NCBI GenBank assembly: GCA_903869265.1 | Contig: CAIPYE010000017.1 | Span: 310,001 to 374,000 of the forward strand | From: an uncultured delta proteobacterium | Lineage (GTDB): Bacteria > Desulfobacterota > Desulfobulbia > Desulfobulbales > Desulfurivibrionaceae | Length of the DNA stretch: 64,000 bases | Direction: 5' to 3' | Shown here: positions 25,676 through 34,854 of the stretch, one piece after another | Layout: each line of letters opens with the position of its first letter | How positions within the stretch are numbered: the stretch's first letter is position 1 | Program-made: the position numbers and the translations under genes | Notes under the pieces: model-generated | What the model saw: only the letters and a program-made list of their open reading frames with translations | What the model was told of the DNA's origin: nothing | Databases searched by the model: none

Positions 25676-27307
25676 TTATCCGAGAATCGCCTTCAAATCC
25701 TCGGCCGGCGTGGTGACCGGCTTGATGGCGAAGTTTTTCACCAGCACATCCAGCACGTTGGGGGTGATGAAGGCGGGCAAGGTGGGTCCGAGCCGGATAT
25801 TCTTGATGCCTAAGTTTAGCAGGGTCAGAAGAATGACCACCGCCTTCTGCTCATACCAGGAAAGGACCAGGGAGAGCGGCAGGTCATTGACCCCGCACTC
25901 AAAGGCGCCGGCAAGAGCCACGGCGATCTGGATGGCCGAGTAGGCATCGTTGCACTGGCCCACATCGAGCAAACGCGGAATGCCGCCGATGTCGCCCAGT
26001 TTTTTGTCAAAGAAGCGGAACTTGCCGCAGGCCAGGGTCAGGACCATGCAGTCTGCGGGGATCTGCTCCACGAGTTCGGTATAATAGTTGCGTCCGGGTT
26101 TGGCGCCGTCGCAGCCGCCCACCAGGAAGAAGTGGCGGATGGCCTTGGACTTGACCGCGGCGATGACCTTGTCTGCCACGCCCAGAACGGTGTTTCTGGC
26201 AAAGCCCACCAGAACCGAGTCCTTGTCCAGGGTGTCGGTGAAACCGGGCAGGGCCAGGGCTCGGTTGATAACCGGGCTGAAATCCTTGCTCTCGCCAATG
26301 TGCGTTATTCCGGGCCAGCCGACCAGGCCGGTGGTGAAGACGTTATCCTTGTAGGAGTCAAGGGGCTTCTGGATGCAGTTGGTGGTAAAGAGGATCGCCC
26401 CCGGGAATTCGGGCATCTCCTTATGCTGGTTCTGCCAAGCCGTGCCGAAATGGCCGTAGAAATGGCTGTGTTTTTTCAGCTCGGGATAGCCGTGGCAGGG
26501 CAGCATCTCGCCATGGGTGTAGATGTTGATTCCCTTGCCCTTGGTCTGCTCCAGAAGCATGGCCAGGTCTTTGAGGTCATGGCCGGTTACCAGGATGCAC
26601 TTGCCGGGGATATGCCCCAGCGGCACCGGGGTTGGGACCGGATGGCCGTAGGTGCCGGTGTTGCCCGCATCGAGCAGTTCCATGGCTTTGAGGTTTACCT
26701 CGCCGCATTTCAGGGCAAGGCCCACCAGCTGGTCAAGGCCGAGATCCTTGCGGGTCAGCTCAGCCATGGCCTCATGGATGTAGGCATAGACCGTGTCGTC
26801 TTCCTTGCCCAGGATGGCGGCATGATCGGTGTAGGCGGCAAGGCCGCGCAGTCCGTACATGGTGATCTGCTTCAAGGATTGCAGGTCCGGGTTGGCGTCC
26901 AGGGTGTTGATGAAGTTCAGGGCTGCGCCCTGGGCTTCCAGACCGGCCATGGTGTCGGCCGGGGCAAAGGTGGCTGCGGGGGCAGGGGATTCGACCTTGC
27001 CGCCTGCGGCCAGAACCTTTTTCTTCAGAGATTCGCGCAACTCGACGGTCTTGCGGATCAGGATCTCAAAGCGGCTCGGGTCAAAATCCACATTGGTGAG
27101 GCAGGAAAAAATCGCCTCGCAGGTGAAGCGGTCTATGGCGTTGTCAACAACCCCGACCTTGCGGCCTGCAACGGCAACCAAGCTCAAGCCCTGGACTGCG
27201 TGGGTCAGCAGGTCCTCGAGGCCTGCGACGGCTTCGGTTTTTCCACAGACTCCCATGACGGTACATCCGGTTCCCTTGGCGGTTTGTTCACATTGGTTGC
27301 AAAACAT
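25676..27307 (-). CDS. hcp: Hybrid-cluster protein / hydroxylamine reductase
   Basis: A 543-residue protein with the N-terminal cluster cysteines C3, C6, C15 and C21 (MFCNQCEQ...GCTVMGVC), spaced as in class I Hcp from sulfate reducers. Hybrid-cluster ligands lie in LVTGHDLKDL, FTTNCIQKP, FLVGGCDG, LTLACGKFRF and DVGQCNDAY. It reduces hydroxylamine in vitro and acts as an NO reductase in nitrosative stress. ATG 27307 follows GAGAATCGCC and AGGAGA. A CRP/FNR-type palindrome lies about 95 bases upstream, fitting regulation by an HcpR-like factor. Confidence 0.96.
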   Translation of the reverse strand: MFCNQCEQTAKGTGCTVMGVCGKTEAVAGLEDLLTHAVQGLSLVAVAGRKVGVVDNAIDRFTCEAIFSCLTNVDFDPSRFEILIRKTVELRESLKKKVLAAGGKVESPAPAATFAPADTMAGLEAQGAALNFINTLDANPDLQSLKQITMYGLRGLAAYTDHAAILGKEDDTVYAYIHEAMAELTRKDLGLDQLVGLALKCGEVNLKAMELLDAGNTGTYGHPVPTPVPLGHIPGKCILVTGHDLKDLAMLLEQTKGKGINIYTHGEMLPCHGYPELKKHSHFYGHFGTAWQNQHKEMPEFPGAILFTTNCIQKPLDSYKDNVFTTGLVGWPGITHIGESKDFSPVINRALALPGFTDTLDKDSVLVGFARNTVLGVADKVIAAVKSKAIRHFFLVGGCDGAKPGRNYYTELVEQIPADCMVLTLACGKFRFFDKKLGDIGGIPRLLDVGQCNDAYSAIQIAVALAGAFECGVNDLPLSLVLSWYEQKAVVILLTLLNLGIKNIRLGPTLPAFITPNVLDVLVKNFAIKPVTTPAEDLKAILG

Positions 27308-27399
27308 GGCGATTCTCCTTTGGTGTGATGTAAAGGTTGGTATAAGCCGTATTGGTGCATTTGTTAAGGAGACTATAGTCATAATTATCCTTCCGGGCG

Positions 27400-27413
27400 T
27401 TGACTTAAATCAA
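27400..27413. promoter_or_regulatory. FNR/CRP-type palindrome upstream of hcp
   Basis: TTGACTTAAATCAA differs by one base per half-site from a perfect palindrome and matches the FNR pattern TTGAT-N4-ATCAA closely. It is about 93 bases before the hcp start, in the intergenic region shared with plsY. HcpR, an FNR relative, controls hcp genes in sulfate reducers; which factor acts here is inferred. Confidence 0.55.
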
Positions 27414-27575
27414 GAAGAAAGATATTTTTTGTCCGGCTTGATTTTTTTGCAAGACCGCACTGAAGGCAGTAGTCTGACGGCTGAACGCAGAAAATAAACA
27501 TGAAAAATGTCGTCTTGCGGTTTAGATTGACGCGCAGCATCTTTTTTCTCTTATTCATAATCTGGCAGAGGTGGC

Positions 27576-28199
27576 ATGGAATATCTCTTGGTTCTCGGCT
27601 CGTATCTCGTCGGCTCAATCCCCTTTGGTCTGGTCCTAGGAAAGGTGGCGGGCGTTGACGTGCGCGCCGCAGGCAGCGGCAACATCGGCGCCACCAATGT
27701 TGCCCGGCTGGTCGGCAAAAAGCTCGGGGGCCTTACCCTGGTCTGCGATGCGCTCAAGGGTATTCTGCCGATGCTGGCCGCAGGCTGGCTTTTGGAGCAT
27801 GGCAGTCGGCGGGAACTGTTGGTGGCGCTCTGCGGCGGGGCGGCCTTTCTTGGACACCTCTATCCGCTGTATCTGAAATTTCGGGGCGGCAAAGGCGTGG
27901 CAACGGCGCTGGGCATTTTTTTGTATCTTGCGCCGGTGGTCGCGGTTATCGATCTGTTGATCTTTGTCGGGGTGGTCTACAATTGGGGTTTTGTTTCCCT
28001 GGGCTCGCTCACCGCGGCCCTGATGCTGCCGGGACTGGTCTGGCTGCTGACCGGCTCGCTGAGTAATTCGTTGCTGGCTTTTGCAATCGGGGCGTTGATC
28101 TGGGTCAAGCACCGGGACAACATCGTGCGGCTCATGCACCACGAGGAAAAGAGCTGGAGAAAAGACACGCCGGGGCAGGACGCGAATGACCAACGATGA
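27576..28199 (+). CDS. plsY: Acyl-phosphate glycerol-3-phosphate acyltransferase PlsY
   Basis: A 207-residue membrane protein with the three PlsY motifs: GSIPFG, the glycine/serine run GSGNIGATN, and KFRGGKGVAT. It makes lysophosphatidate from acyl-phosphate in the first step of phospholipid synthesis. The J-domain gene downstream overlaps its end by 14 bases. Confidence 0.95.
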   Translation: MEYLLVLGSYLVGSIPFGLVLGKVAGVDVRAAGSGNIGATNVARLVGKKLGGLTLVCDALKGILPMLAAGWLLEHGSRRELLVALCGGAAFLGHLYPLYLKFRGGKGVATALGIFLYLAPVVAVIDLLIFVGVVYNWGFVSLGSLTAALMLPGLVWLLTGSLSNSLLAFAIGALIWVKHRDNIVRLMHHEEKSWRKDTPGQDANDQR

Positions 28200-28509
28200 A
28201 TGGAAAAAAATCTTGGCTGCCAAGGATCTCTTGGGGTTGCCGGATCAGGCGACTCTTGCGGAGATAAAAAAGGCTTACCGGCGGCTCTCCAAGGAGCACC
28301 ATCCCGATCTTGCCCGGCACAGGCCGAAGGGCCAGGAAGAACCGGAGCTGGAGATGCACAGGCTCACCGAGGCCTGCCAGATTCTGCTGGAATATGGGAA
28401 AAAATACAAAATTCCCCTGGTGCCGGGGGAGGATCAGCCCCTTGAGGGGGAAGACTGGTGGATGGAGCGCTTTGGGGATGTCTGCTGGGGTCCGCGTTCC
28501 CGCAAGTAG
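28186..28509 (+). CDS. Short J-domain protein
   Basis: A 107-residue protein made almost entirely of a J domain (about 10-75): LLGLPDQATLAEIKKAYRR and the essential HPD in KEHHPDLARH. The J-domain stimulates an Hsp70 such as DnaK; there is no Gly/Phe or zinc region, so it is not DnaJ itself. Translation is probably coupled to plsY. Its C-terminus, rich in W and E, may bind its own client. Confidence 0.85.
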   Translation: MTNDEWKKILAAKDLLGLPDQATLAEIKKAYRRLSKEHHPDLARHRPKGQEEPELEMHRLTEACQILLEYGKKYKIPLVPGEDQPLEGEDWWMERFGDVCWGPRSRK

Positions 28510-28534
28510 CTCCGCCTCGCTGTGCCGCCGGGGC

Positions 28535-30427
28535 TTATTCCGTGAGTTTTTTGTCGGTGGTGATCGTGGCCCGGCTTTGCAGATAGGCGAGCCAGGAGCC
28601 CATGACCTGCATCTGTTTTTCCTGGGTCAGCATTTTGCGGAGTGCTTCTTTCTGGCTGGCAAATGCTTCCTCGCTTGCCGGTTTGTCTTCCTTGAAATGG
28701 AGCACATAGAACGTGCTGCCGTTCTCCGCGATTTCTTTGGCATAGGGTGAGGCGGCGCTGAGTTTCAAACCCTGCGCGGCAACGGGGGCGGGCAAGCCGC
28801 TGGTCGCCTGCTGGCTTCTCGTGAAAAAAGAGGTTTCAAGAACCTTGCTCTTTATCTTTTCCGCTTCTGCGACAAGGGAGCCTTCCTTCTTGGCCTGGGT
28901 CAACAGGGCCATGGCCCCATCCTTGGCCTTGGCCTGGGCCTGGTTGTCAAGGAAATCATTTTCCACCCTGGCGCGAACCTCAGCCAACGGCGGAACCTGG
29001 GGCTCCTTCACCTCGTCAAGGAAGACAATGGCGTAGCCGCCCTTGATCTCAAGCAGCGAGCTCAGCTCGCCCTTTTTCAGGCCGAAGATGGTTTTGAGCA
29101 GCGCGGGCTGTCCTGCCAGCGCCTTGGGAGGGTTGGCCTGGGTGAAGTAATCGGTGGTCTGCACCGGGGCTGCGGCTCTGGCCGCATACTTGTCCAGGCT
29201 GCCGGCCTGGATAATCCCCTCGTAGGCCTGGTTGGCCAACTGAAAGGTAAGATCCTTGCCGCGTTGGGCCTTGAGTTCAGCGATGATCTGTTCCCGTGCC
29301 GCAGCTAAGGTGGTCACATTTGCCGGTTTGATTTTTTCAAGCTTGATGAGGTGGAGGCCGAATTGGGTTTCCACGATCGGGCTGATCTCTCCTTCCTTGA
29401 GGCTAAAGGCTGCCTCGGCAAAGGGCGGGACCATCTGTGCTTTGCTGAAAAAGCCAAGATCGCCGCCGTTTTTCCCGCTTGCATCTTCGGAATGTTCCCT
29501 TGCCAGTTGGCCGAAATCCTTGCCCGCCTTGGCCAGCGCCAGAATGGCCTCCAGTTTTTTGCGCTTGGCACCTTTCAACCCACCGTTGTCCTTGGCGTCC
29601 GACCTAAGCAGAATGTGCCGGGCCTGGCGTTGTTCGGGGGTGGAAAATTTGTCCGGGTTCATTTTATAGTACTGCTCAATCTCCTGATCGCTCACCTGAA
29701 TGCCAGCCAGGGCTTGTTCATTGAGAAAGGTGATATATCGGAGCTTGACCTGCGGTTCGGTCAGGTAGGCTTGCTTGCGGCCTTCAAAAAAAACATTCAG
29801 CGCCTCATCGCTCACCGGGCCGGAAGTCCGGAAACCATCGGCGGTAAAGGCGACGTATTCGAGCTTGAGCTGATCATTGTCAAAGGCGAAACGGTCCTTG
29901 AGTTCGCTGTCGGATATCCGGGCGAACCGGGAAAGATGGGTGAGAATTTTGTCGTGGAGAAGGTCGGTGCGCACATTGTTTTCAAAATCAGCCGTGGTCA
30001 TCCGTGAGGAGGCCAGGAGTTTTTTGTAGCGGTCGAGCTTGAATATCCCGTCTTCCCGGAAGGCGTCCATATTCTGGATAACCTTGCGCACCTCGTCGCT
30101 GCCGACGATCAGGCCAGCTTCCTTGGCGCCCTGCTGCATGACCATCTCCTGGACCAGCTGGTTCAGCACCTGCTGCTTCAGGTTCAGAGCTTCAAGCAGT
30201 CCCGCGGGCAGGGTGGTGCCGAACTTTTCCTGGTACCGGTTGATGGTCTGGTTGTAGATCCGGTGGTATTGTTGCGCGGAGATGTTTTGACCATTGACCG
30301 TGGCAATGGCGTCGGGGCCGCCTTTCTGGCTTTTCCCCACCCCCCAGAAGACGAACACCAGGACGATAATGAGGATGGTGGCCTGGATATAGGTCGATTG
30401 GGCCTTGCGGCGCATGAAGTCGAGCAT
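28535..30427 (-). CDS. ppiD: PpiD-like periplasmic peptidyl-prolyl isomerase
   Basis: A 630-residue protein with an N-terminal membrane anchor (IQATILIIVLVFVFWGVG), a SurA-like N-terminal helical chaperone region (about 40-230) and a parvulin domain at about 265-370 (RQARHILLRS...GKNGGDLGFFSKAQMVPPF...VETQFGLHLIKLEK). The C-terminal 250 residues resemble a second, degenerate rotamase region. PpiD assists folding of outer-membrane and secreted proteins near the Sec translocon. Its gene is transcribed convergently with the J-domain gene. Confidence 0.9.
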   Translation of the reverse strand: MLDFMRRKAQSTYIQATILIIVLVFVFWGVGKSQKGGPDAIATVNGQNISAQQYHRIYNQTINRYQEKFGTTLPAGLLEALNLKQQVLNQLVQEMVMQQGAKEAGLIVGSDEVRKVIQNMDAFREDGIFKLDRYKKLLASSRMTTADFENNVRTDLLHDKILTHLSRFARISDSELKDRFAFDNDQLKLEYVAFTADGFRTSGPVSDEALNVFFEGRKQAYLTEPQVKLRYITFLNEQALAGIQVSDQEIEQYYKMNPDKFSTPEQRQARHILLRSDAKDNGGLKGAKRKKLEAILALAKAGKDFGQLAREHSEDASGKNGGDLGFFSKAQMVPPFAEAAFSLKEGEISPIVETQFGLHLIKLEKIKPANVTTLAAAREQIIAELKAQRGKDLTFQLANQAYEGIIQAGSLDKYAARAAAPVQTTDYFTQANPPKALAGQPALLKTIFGLKKGELSSLLEIKGGYAIVFLDEVKEPQVPPLAEVRARVENDFLDNQAQAKAKDGAMALLTQAKKEGSLVAEAEKIKSKVLETSFFTRSQQATSGLPAPVAAQGLKLSAASPYAKEIAENGSTFYVLHFKEDKPASEEAFASQKEALRKMLTQEKQMQVMGSWLAYLQSRATITTDKKLTE

Positions 30428-30546
30428 GTGTCACCTGTGTAATGATGGGAAGGCTGTTCTGTTTGAAATTCAGGACGTTATCCTAATTTTTTTCGGCAAG
30501 ACCGTCAACCGATTTCACCTAACAGAGGAGGATTGGGTCGTGGCCC

Positions 30547-33225
30547 TTACACCTTGGCCAGATTTTCCCCCACCACCGTGTTCACCACCAAGGGAACGTC
30601 AAGCTGCATCACCCCCTCCATGGCCTCTTTGACCACGGTGCCGGTTGCCTCGATTTCCGCAGCCGGAACCTCAAAAACCAGCTCGTCATGGATCTGGAGC
30701 AGGAGTTTGGCGCCAAGCCCCTGCTCGCTGAGGCGGCGGGTGGCGGCGATGGTGGCCAGCTTGATGATGTCGGCGGCCGTGCCCTGGATGGGGGTGTTGA
30801 TCGCGGTGCGCTCGGCGAATTCTCGGCTGACCTTATTGGAGCTGTTGATGTCGGGCAGCAGGCGGCGTCGGTTGAGCAGGGTGGTGACAAAGCCATCCTG
30901 CCGGGCCTTTTCGACAATCTCCTCCATGAAGCGCTTCACCCCGGCATAGTGGGCGAAGTAGCGCTCAATAAAGGTGGCGGCCTCTTTGCGGCTCAGGTTG
31001 AGTTGGGCGGCCAGGCCAAAGGCGCTTATTCCGTAAATAATGCCGAAGTTAATGGTCTTTGCTACCCTGCGCATCTCCGGGGAGATAAAGGCCGGGTTGA
31101 CCCGAAAGATTTCCGCGGCGGTCTGGTTGTGGACGTCCTGGCCCGCGCGGAAGGCGGTAAGCAGGGCCGGGTCTTTAGCATAATGGGCCATGACCCTTAG
31201 ATCGATCTGCGAATAGTCGGCAGAGAGAAAGAGCTGGCCCGGCGCGGCAACAAAAGCGGCCCGAATCTTCTGCCCCTCGGGGGTGCGGATCGGGATGTTT
31301 TGCAGATTGGGGTTGCTGCTGCTCAACCGGCCGGTGGCGGTGACCGTTTGGTTGAAAGAGGTGTGGACCCGCCCGGTTTTGGGGTGGATGAGCTCCGGCA
31401 GTTTGTCCACATAGGTGTTCTTGAGTTTGCTTAAGGTCCGGTGGGCCAGGATCGCCGCGGGCAGATCGTGCTGCCGGGCCAGGGATTCCAACACCTTGAC
31501 ATCGGTGGAATAGCCGGTTTTGGTTTTCCGCCCCTGGGGCAGACCCAGCTTGGCAAAAAGGATCTCGCCGAGCTGGCGGGTGGAATTGATGTTGAATTCC
31601 TCCCCGGCCAGAGCATAGATGGTTTTTTCCAAATCTGCCAGTTGTTGTCCGAAATCCTCGGACAAACGGTGCAGCTGGGCCTGGTCCACGGTGATGCCGG
31701 TCTGTTCCATCTGGACCAGAATGGGGACCAACTCCATTTCCAGGTCGGAGAAAAGCGTCCAGAGGCCAAATTGTTCGAGCTTGGGCCGGAACTGTTGCCA
31801 GAGCAGAAAAGCCCCCAACACATCCTCGCAGGAATAGTTCTTGGCCGCCTCCGGCGCAACATAGGCAAAACTGTCGGTCCGCTTGTCACCGGCAGTGACC
31901 TCGCCGAAGCTGGTCAACCGCTTGCCCAGCATCTCCAGGCACAGGTCGTCGAGCTTTTGGGAACGGCGGGAGGGATCGAGGAGGTAGGAGGCGATCATGG
32001 TGTCCCAGAGGGGGCCGCTCAGGTCAAGGCCATGGTTTTCCAGGATGGGCAGATCGAACTTGAGATTGTGGCCGAGCTTGGGCAGGTGGGGGTCGAAAAA
32101 AAGCGGGACCAGATTTTTCTGAACCAGGGCCAAGTCCAGCTGGTTGGCCAGCAGGGTTCCGTCTCCGTCCCGGTGGCCAATGGGCAGGTAATAGGCTTCC
32201 CCGACTGAGCCGCAGAGCGAGATGCCCACCAGTTCGGCAACCAGTGGGTCAAGGGAGGTAGTTTCCGTGTCCAGCACCAGAAAAGGTCCCTTGACCAGTT
32301 GCTGACAAGCGTCGTGGAGCTGGCTTTCTGTGGTGACCAGATGGAACCCCTTGGTGTCAAGGGCAACGGCAGCAGGGGGCTTGATCTTCAACAGACGGCT
32401 GAAATCGAGGAAGGTGTAGAGTTCCTGGAGTTTTTCTTCGTTGGGCTCAGGAATCGCGTATTCTTGCAGCTCCGGGGTGGCAAGATCCTCCTTGAGGGCG
32501 ATGAGCTGGCGGGAGAGAAAGGCGTTTTCCCGGCTGGTCAGAAGTTTTTCCTTCAGCTTTGCCTGGGAGAGGGTCTCGATATTCTGATACAGGCCCTCCA
32601 GAGAGCCGTATTCATTGATCAGTTTCTCTGCGGTTTTCGGGCCGATGCCTGCCACGCCCGGCACGTTGTCCGAGCTGTCGCCCATCAGGGCGAAAAAATC
32701 CAGGAGCTGGTGAGGCGGGAGATTGTATTTTTTCTGCACCGCAGCGGGGTTCATGAACACGTCCCGCATGGGGTCCCAGACGGTGATGGTCTCCGAAACC
32801 AGCTGGAGCAGATCCTTGTCCCCGGAGACCAGGATTACCGGATGTCCCTGGGTTGCGAGCTTTCTGGCCGCGGAGGCCAGCAGGTCGTCGGCCTCGTAGC
32901 CCTGGCGCTCCAGGCAGGCGAAGTTGTGGGCGGCGACGATCTCCTTGATGTAGGGGATCTGGCAGGCAAGGTCGTTGGGCATGGACGGGCGATTCGCCTT
33001 GTAGGGTTGGTACATTTCATGGCGAAAATTAGGGCCGCGCACATCAAAGGCGATGCCGATGAATTTGGGCGCCTTTTCCCGCAGGACCCTGAGCAGGATA
33101 TTGGTGAATCCGTACACCGCATGGGTGGGCAGGCCGCTCTTGTTGGTGAGCGGGGCGATGGCGTGGTAGGCCCGGTAGATATAGGCGCTGGCGTCGATGA
33201 GGTACACAGGTTCTTGCTGGATCAT
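30547..33225 (-). CDS. polA: DNA polymerase I
   Basis: A full-length protein of 892 residues with all three activities. The 5' nuclease domain has LIDASAYIYRAYH, GYEADDLLAS and VSGDKDLLQ. The 3'-5' exonuclease has FLVLDTETTSLDP, so the proofreading acidic residues are present. The polymerase has motif A DYSQIDLRV, motif B RRVAKTINFGIIYG and motif C IHDELVFEV. It functions in replication-primer removal and repair synthesis. Confidence 0.98.
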   Translation of the reverse strand: MIQQEPVYLIDASAYIYRAYHAIAPLTNKSGLPTHAVYGFTNILLRVLREKAPKFIGIAFDVRGPNFRHEMYQPYKANRPSMPNDLACQIPYIKEIVAAHNFACLERQGYEADDLLASAARKLATQGHPVILVSGDKDLLQLVSETITVWDPMRDVFMNPAAVQKKYNLPPHQLLDFFALMGDSSDNVPGVAGIGPKTAEKLINEYGSLEGLYQNIETLSQAKLKEKLLTSRENAFLSRQLIALKEDLATPELQEYAIPEPNEEKLQELYTFLDFSRLLKIKPPAAVALDTKGFHLVTTESQLHDACQQLVKGPFLVLDTETTSLDPLVAELVGISLCGSVGEAYYLPIGHRDGDGTLLANQLDLALVQKNLVPLFFDPHLPKLGHNLKFDLPILENHGLDLSGPLWDTMIASYLLDPSRRSQKLDDLCLEMLGKRLTSFGEVTAGDKRTDSFAYVAPEAAKNYSCEDVLGAFLLWQQFRPKLEQFGLWTLFSDLEMELVPILVQMEQTGITVDQAQLHRLSEDFGQQLADLEKTIYALAGEEFNINSTRQLGEILFAKLGLPQGRKTKTGYSTDVKVLESLARQHDLPAAILAHRTLSKLKNTYVDKLPELIHPKTGRVHTSFNQTVTATGRLSSSNPNLQNIPIRTPEGQKIRAAFVAAPGQLFLSADYSQIDLRVMAHYAKDPALLTAFRAGQDVHNQTAAEIFRVNPAFISPEMRRVAKTINFGIIYGISAFGLAAQLNLSRKEAATFIERYFAHYAGVKRFMEEIVEKARQDGFVTTLLNRRRLLPDINSSNKVSREFAERTAINTPIQGTAADIIKLATIAATRRLSEQGLGAKLLLQIHDELVFEVPAAEIEATGTVVKEAMEGVMQLDVPLVVNTVVGENLAKV

Positions 33226-33396
33226 GGGGCATGATACTACCAGCCGGGGGGTGGTTTGGCAACATTGTCCCGCGTCCTGTTGCGCACCATGCGCGGTTGG
33301 GCGTGCCTCGTCGGGGAAAACGAGAGTGAGAGCCGGGTGCTGGTTGTTTATTTTCCAGTTGAATTACGGCGGTTTTTTTGAGGGCGTTTTTTTGTT

Positions 33397-33423
33397 TTAA
33401 GTTTGTAATCAAAAGGCCGATAT
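33397..33423 (+). promoter_or_regulatory. Sigma-28 (FliA) promoter of flgM
   Basis: TTAAGTTT, an 11-base spacer and GCCGATAT match the FliA consensus TAAAGTTT-N11-GCCGATAA at 14 of 16 positions. It lies 103 bases upstream of flgM, within the 301-base gap after polA that has no other gene. Confidence 0.85.
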
Positions 33424-33526
33424 GATAACTACAAAGGCATGGGTGCTTGGGAAGACAAATATCTTCCCGAAGCCTCAATCTCCATGAACGGTTGCAAACA
33501 AACGGTAGCGTAGCAAGGATTTTGGT

Positions 33527-33826
33527 ATGAAACTAACAAACATTTTCCCTTCGATCAAAACAGAGAAGGTTCAGGTTAAGAAAACCGAAGGCTCTGCCCC
33601 GTCCAAGGCTGACGACACCGCCCTGCCAACGGACCGCGTGGTGCTGTCTGCTGGCTCCCTGGACGTGCAGAAGATCAGGGATATTCTTGAGCAGACCCCG
33701 GAAGTTCGTGCGGACAGGGTTGCCGCGCTCAAGGAAGAAATTGCCCAAGGTAAATATCAGGTCGATCCTCACCGGCTTGCCGATAAAATGATGGGCAGCC
33801 TCCTCTCCGAGACCTTGGTGGAGTAG
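33527..33826 (+). CDS. flgM: Anti-sigma-28 factor FlgM
   Basis: A 99-residue protein with the FlgM C-terminal helix pattern VQKIRDILEQTPEVRADRV followed by KEEIAQGKYQVDPHRLADKM. It holds FliA inactive until the hook is complete and it is exported. Its own FliA-type promoter gives the classical feedback loop. It is transcribed opposite to the other flagellar genes and converges on fliW. Confidence 0.93.
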   Translation: MKLTNIFPSIKTEKVQVKKTEGSAPSKADDTALPTDRVVLSAGSLDVQKIRDILEQTPEVRADRVAALKEEIAQGKYQVDPHRLADKMMGSLLSETLVE

Positions 33827-33919
33827 CGCCCAGCCGATCATCATCTTTGCCCCCCGTTGTTCCTCGCAGCAGTCCCGGTTTTTTCTCTCGTATTCTTGTC
33901 ATTTGCCGCTTCCCCCTTG

Positions 33920-34408
33920 CTATTCCGTCTGATCCATGGTGAAAACAGGCCAGCAGGCATCGTAGCGCGTGGGATCCTGTAATACCTGTTTGGCCAAACG
34001 TTTTTGAGGGTTGATCGCCACCGGGCCGAGCAGATTGGCGGTCATCCCCTCGGGGTTTTCCCGGGGGATGGTCAGGATGAGCAGGATCTCCAGGGCTTGT
34101 TCCGGCGAGCCTTGCAGTTCCTGCCGGGTCAGGGCGGAAATTTCCGGTTGGTACTGCGGGATCAGGAGGGCGGCCTGAATGGCCACAAAGGCGAGCTTCG
34201 GGTCGTCCAGGGACTGGAGCCAGAGAAAGGGCGATTCTTCTCCGTGCGGCTTGACGATGAACCGTTTTGAATCGGGGAAGCCCAGAAAAGGGGAGGTCAT
34301 GGTGATGATCTTTTCCGGGTTTACTGACAGTTGGCCAAAACGGCTGGTGGACACCGTGATTTCCCCATGGGTTTCAGTGTAGGTTGTTGTGGTCATGGCG
34401 GGCATCAT
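33920..34408 (-). CDS. fliW: Flagellar assembly factor FliW
   Basis: A 162-residue protein with the FliW features FGQLSVNPEKIITMTSPFLGFPDSKRF, SPFLWLQSLDDPKLAFVA and the NLLGPVAIN strand near the C-terminus. FliW binds flagellin and CsrA so that flagellin translation follows need. ATG 34408 or the adjacent ATG 34405 fits the AAGGAGG site; a further upstream frame is unlikely. csrA lies immediately upstream on the same strand. Confidence 0.9.
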   Translation of the reverse strand: MMPAMTTTTYTETHGEITVSTSRFGQLSVNPEKIITMTSPFLGFPDSKRFIVKPHGEESPFLWLQSLDDPKLAFVAIQAALLIPQYQPEISALTRQELQGSPEQALEILLILTIPRENPEGMTANLLGPVAINPQKRLAKQVLQDPTRYDACWPVFTMDQTE

Positions 34409-34503
34409 CCTTTCCTCCTTCGGGGCTGAAGAGCAGTGTGACAGCGTGCGGCGGTTCTCATAGTATTTCATGCCCTGTTTGAAATTTCTTTTGTCTGGAT
34501 CTT

Positions 34504-34767
34504 TTAGTTGTCGCTTTTGGGCGGCTGGCTTCTCGCCTTGTCGCCGTCAAAGACAGAGGCCAAAGAGGAAAGGTCCGCAGGAGCTTCCGCTGCCGCCCGG
34601 GTGTTTTCCTCCACGATGCGCAGATAGATTTCTTCGCGGTGGACCATGACCTCGGCCGGGGCTTCGACCCCGATCTTCACCTGGCCGCCTTTTATCTCAA
34701 GAATCCGAATCTTTATGCCATCGCCAATGGCAATGGCCTCTCCTGGTTTTCTGGCAAGTATAAGCAC
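34504..34767 (-). CDS. csrA: Carbon storage regulator CsrA
   Basis: An 87-residue Csr[35 protein letters not shown] and HREEIYLRI are all present, and the C-terminus has a 25-residue tail typical of FliW-regulated CsrA. GTG 34767 with GGAGGG upstream yields the conserved N-terminus; an upstream ATG in frame (34851) would add 28 unconserved residues. CsrA represses translation by binding GGA sites in mRNA leaders, flagellin among them. Confidence 0.93.
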   Translation of the reverse strand: MLILARKPGEAIAIGDGIKIRILEIKGGQVKIGVEAPAEVMVHREEIYLRIVEENTRAAAEAPADLSSLASVFDGDKARSQPPKSDN

Positions 34768-34854
34768 TGTGGTCGCCCTCCCTGGCTTGATGTGATGACG
34801 GGGTACGCTCTTCCCTGAACGCATTCTCCCTTTTTTACCAAGAGAAAACAATGC

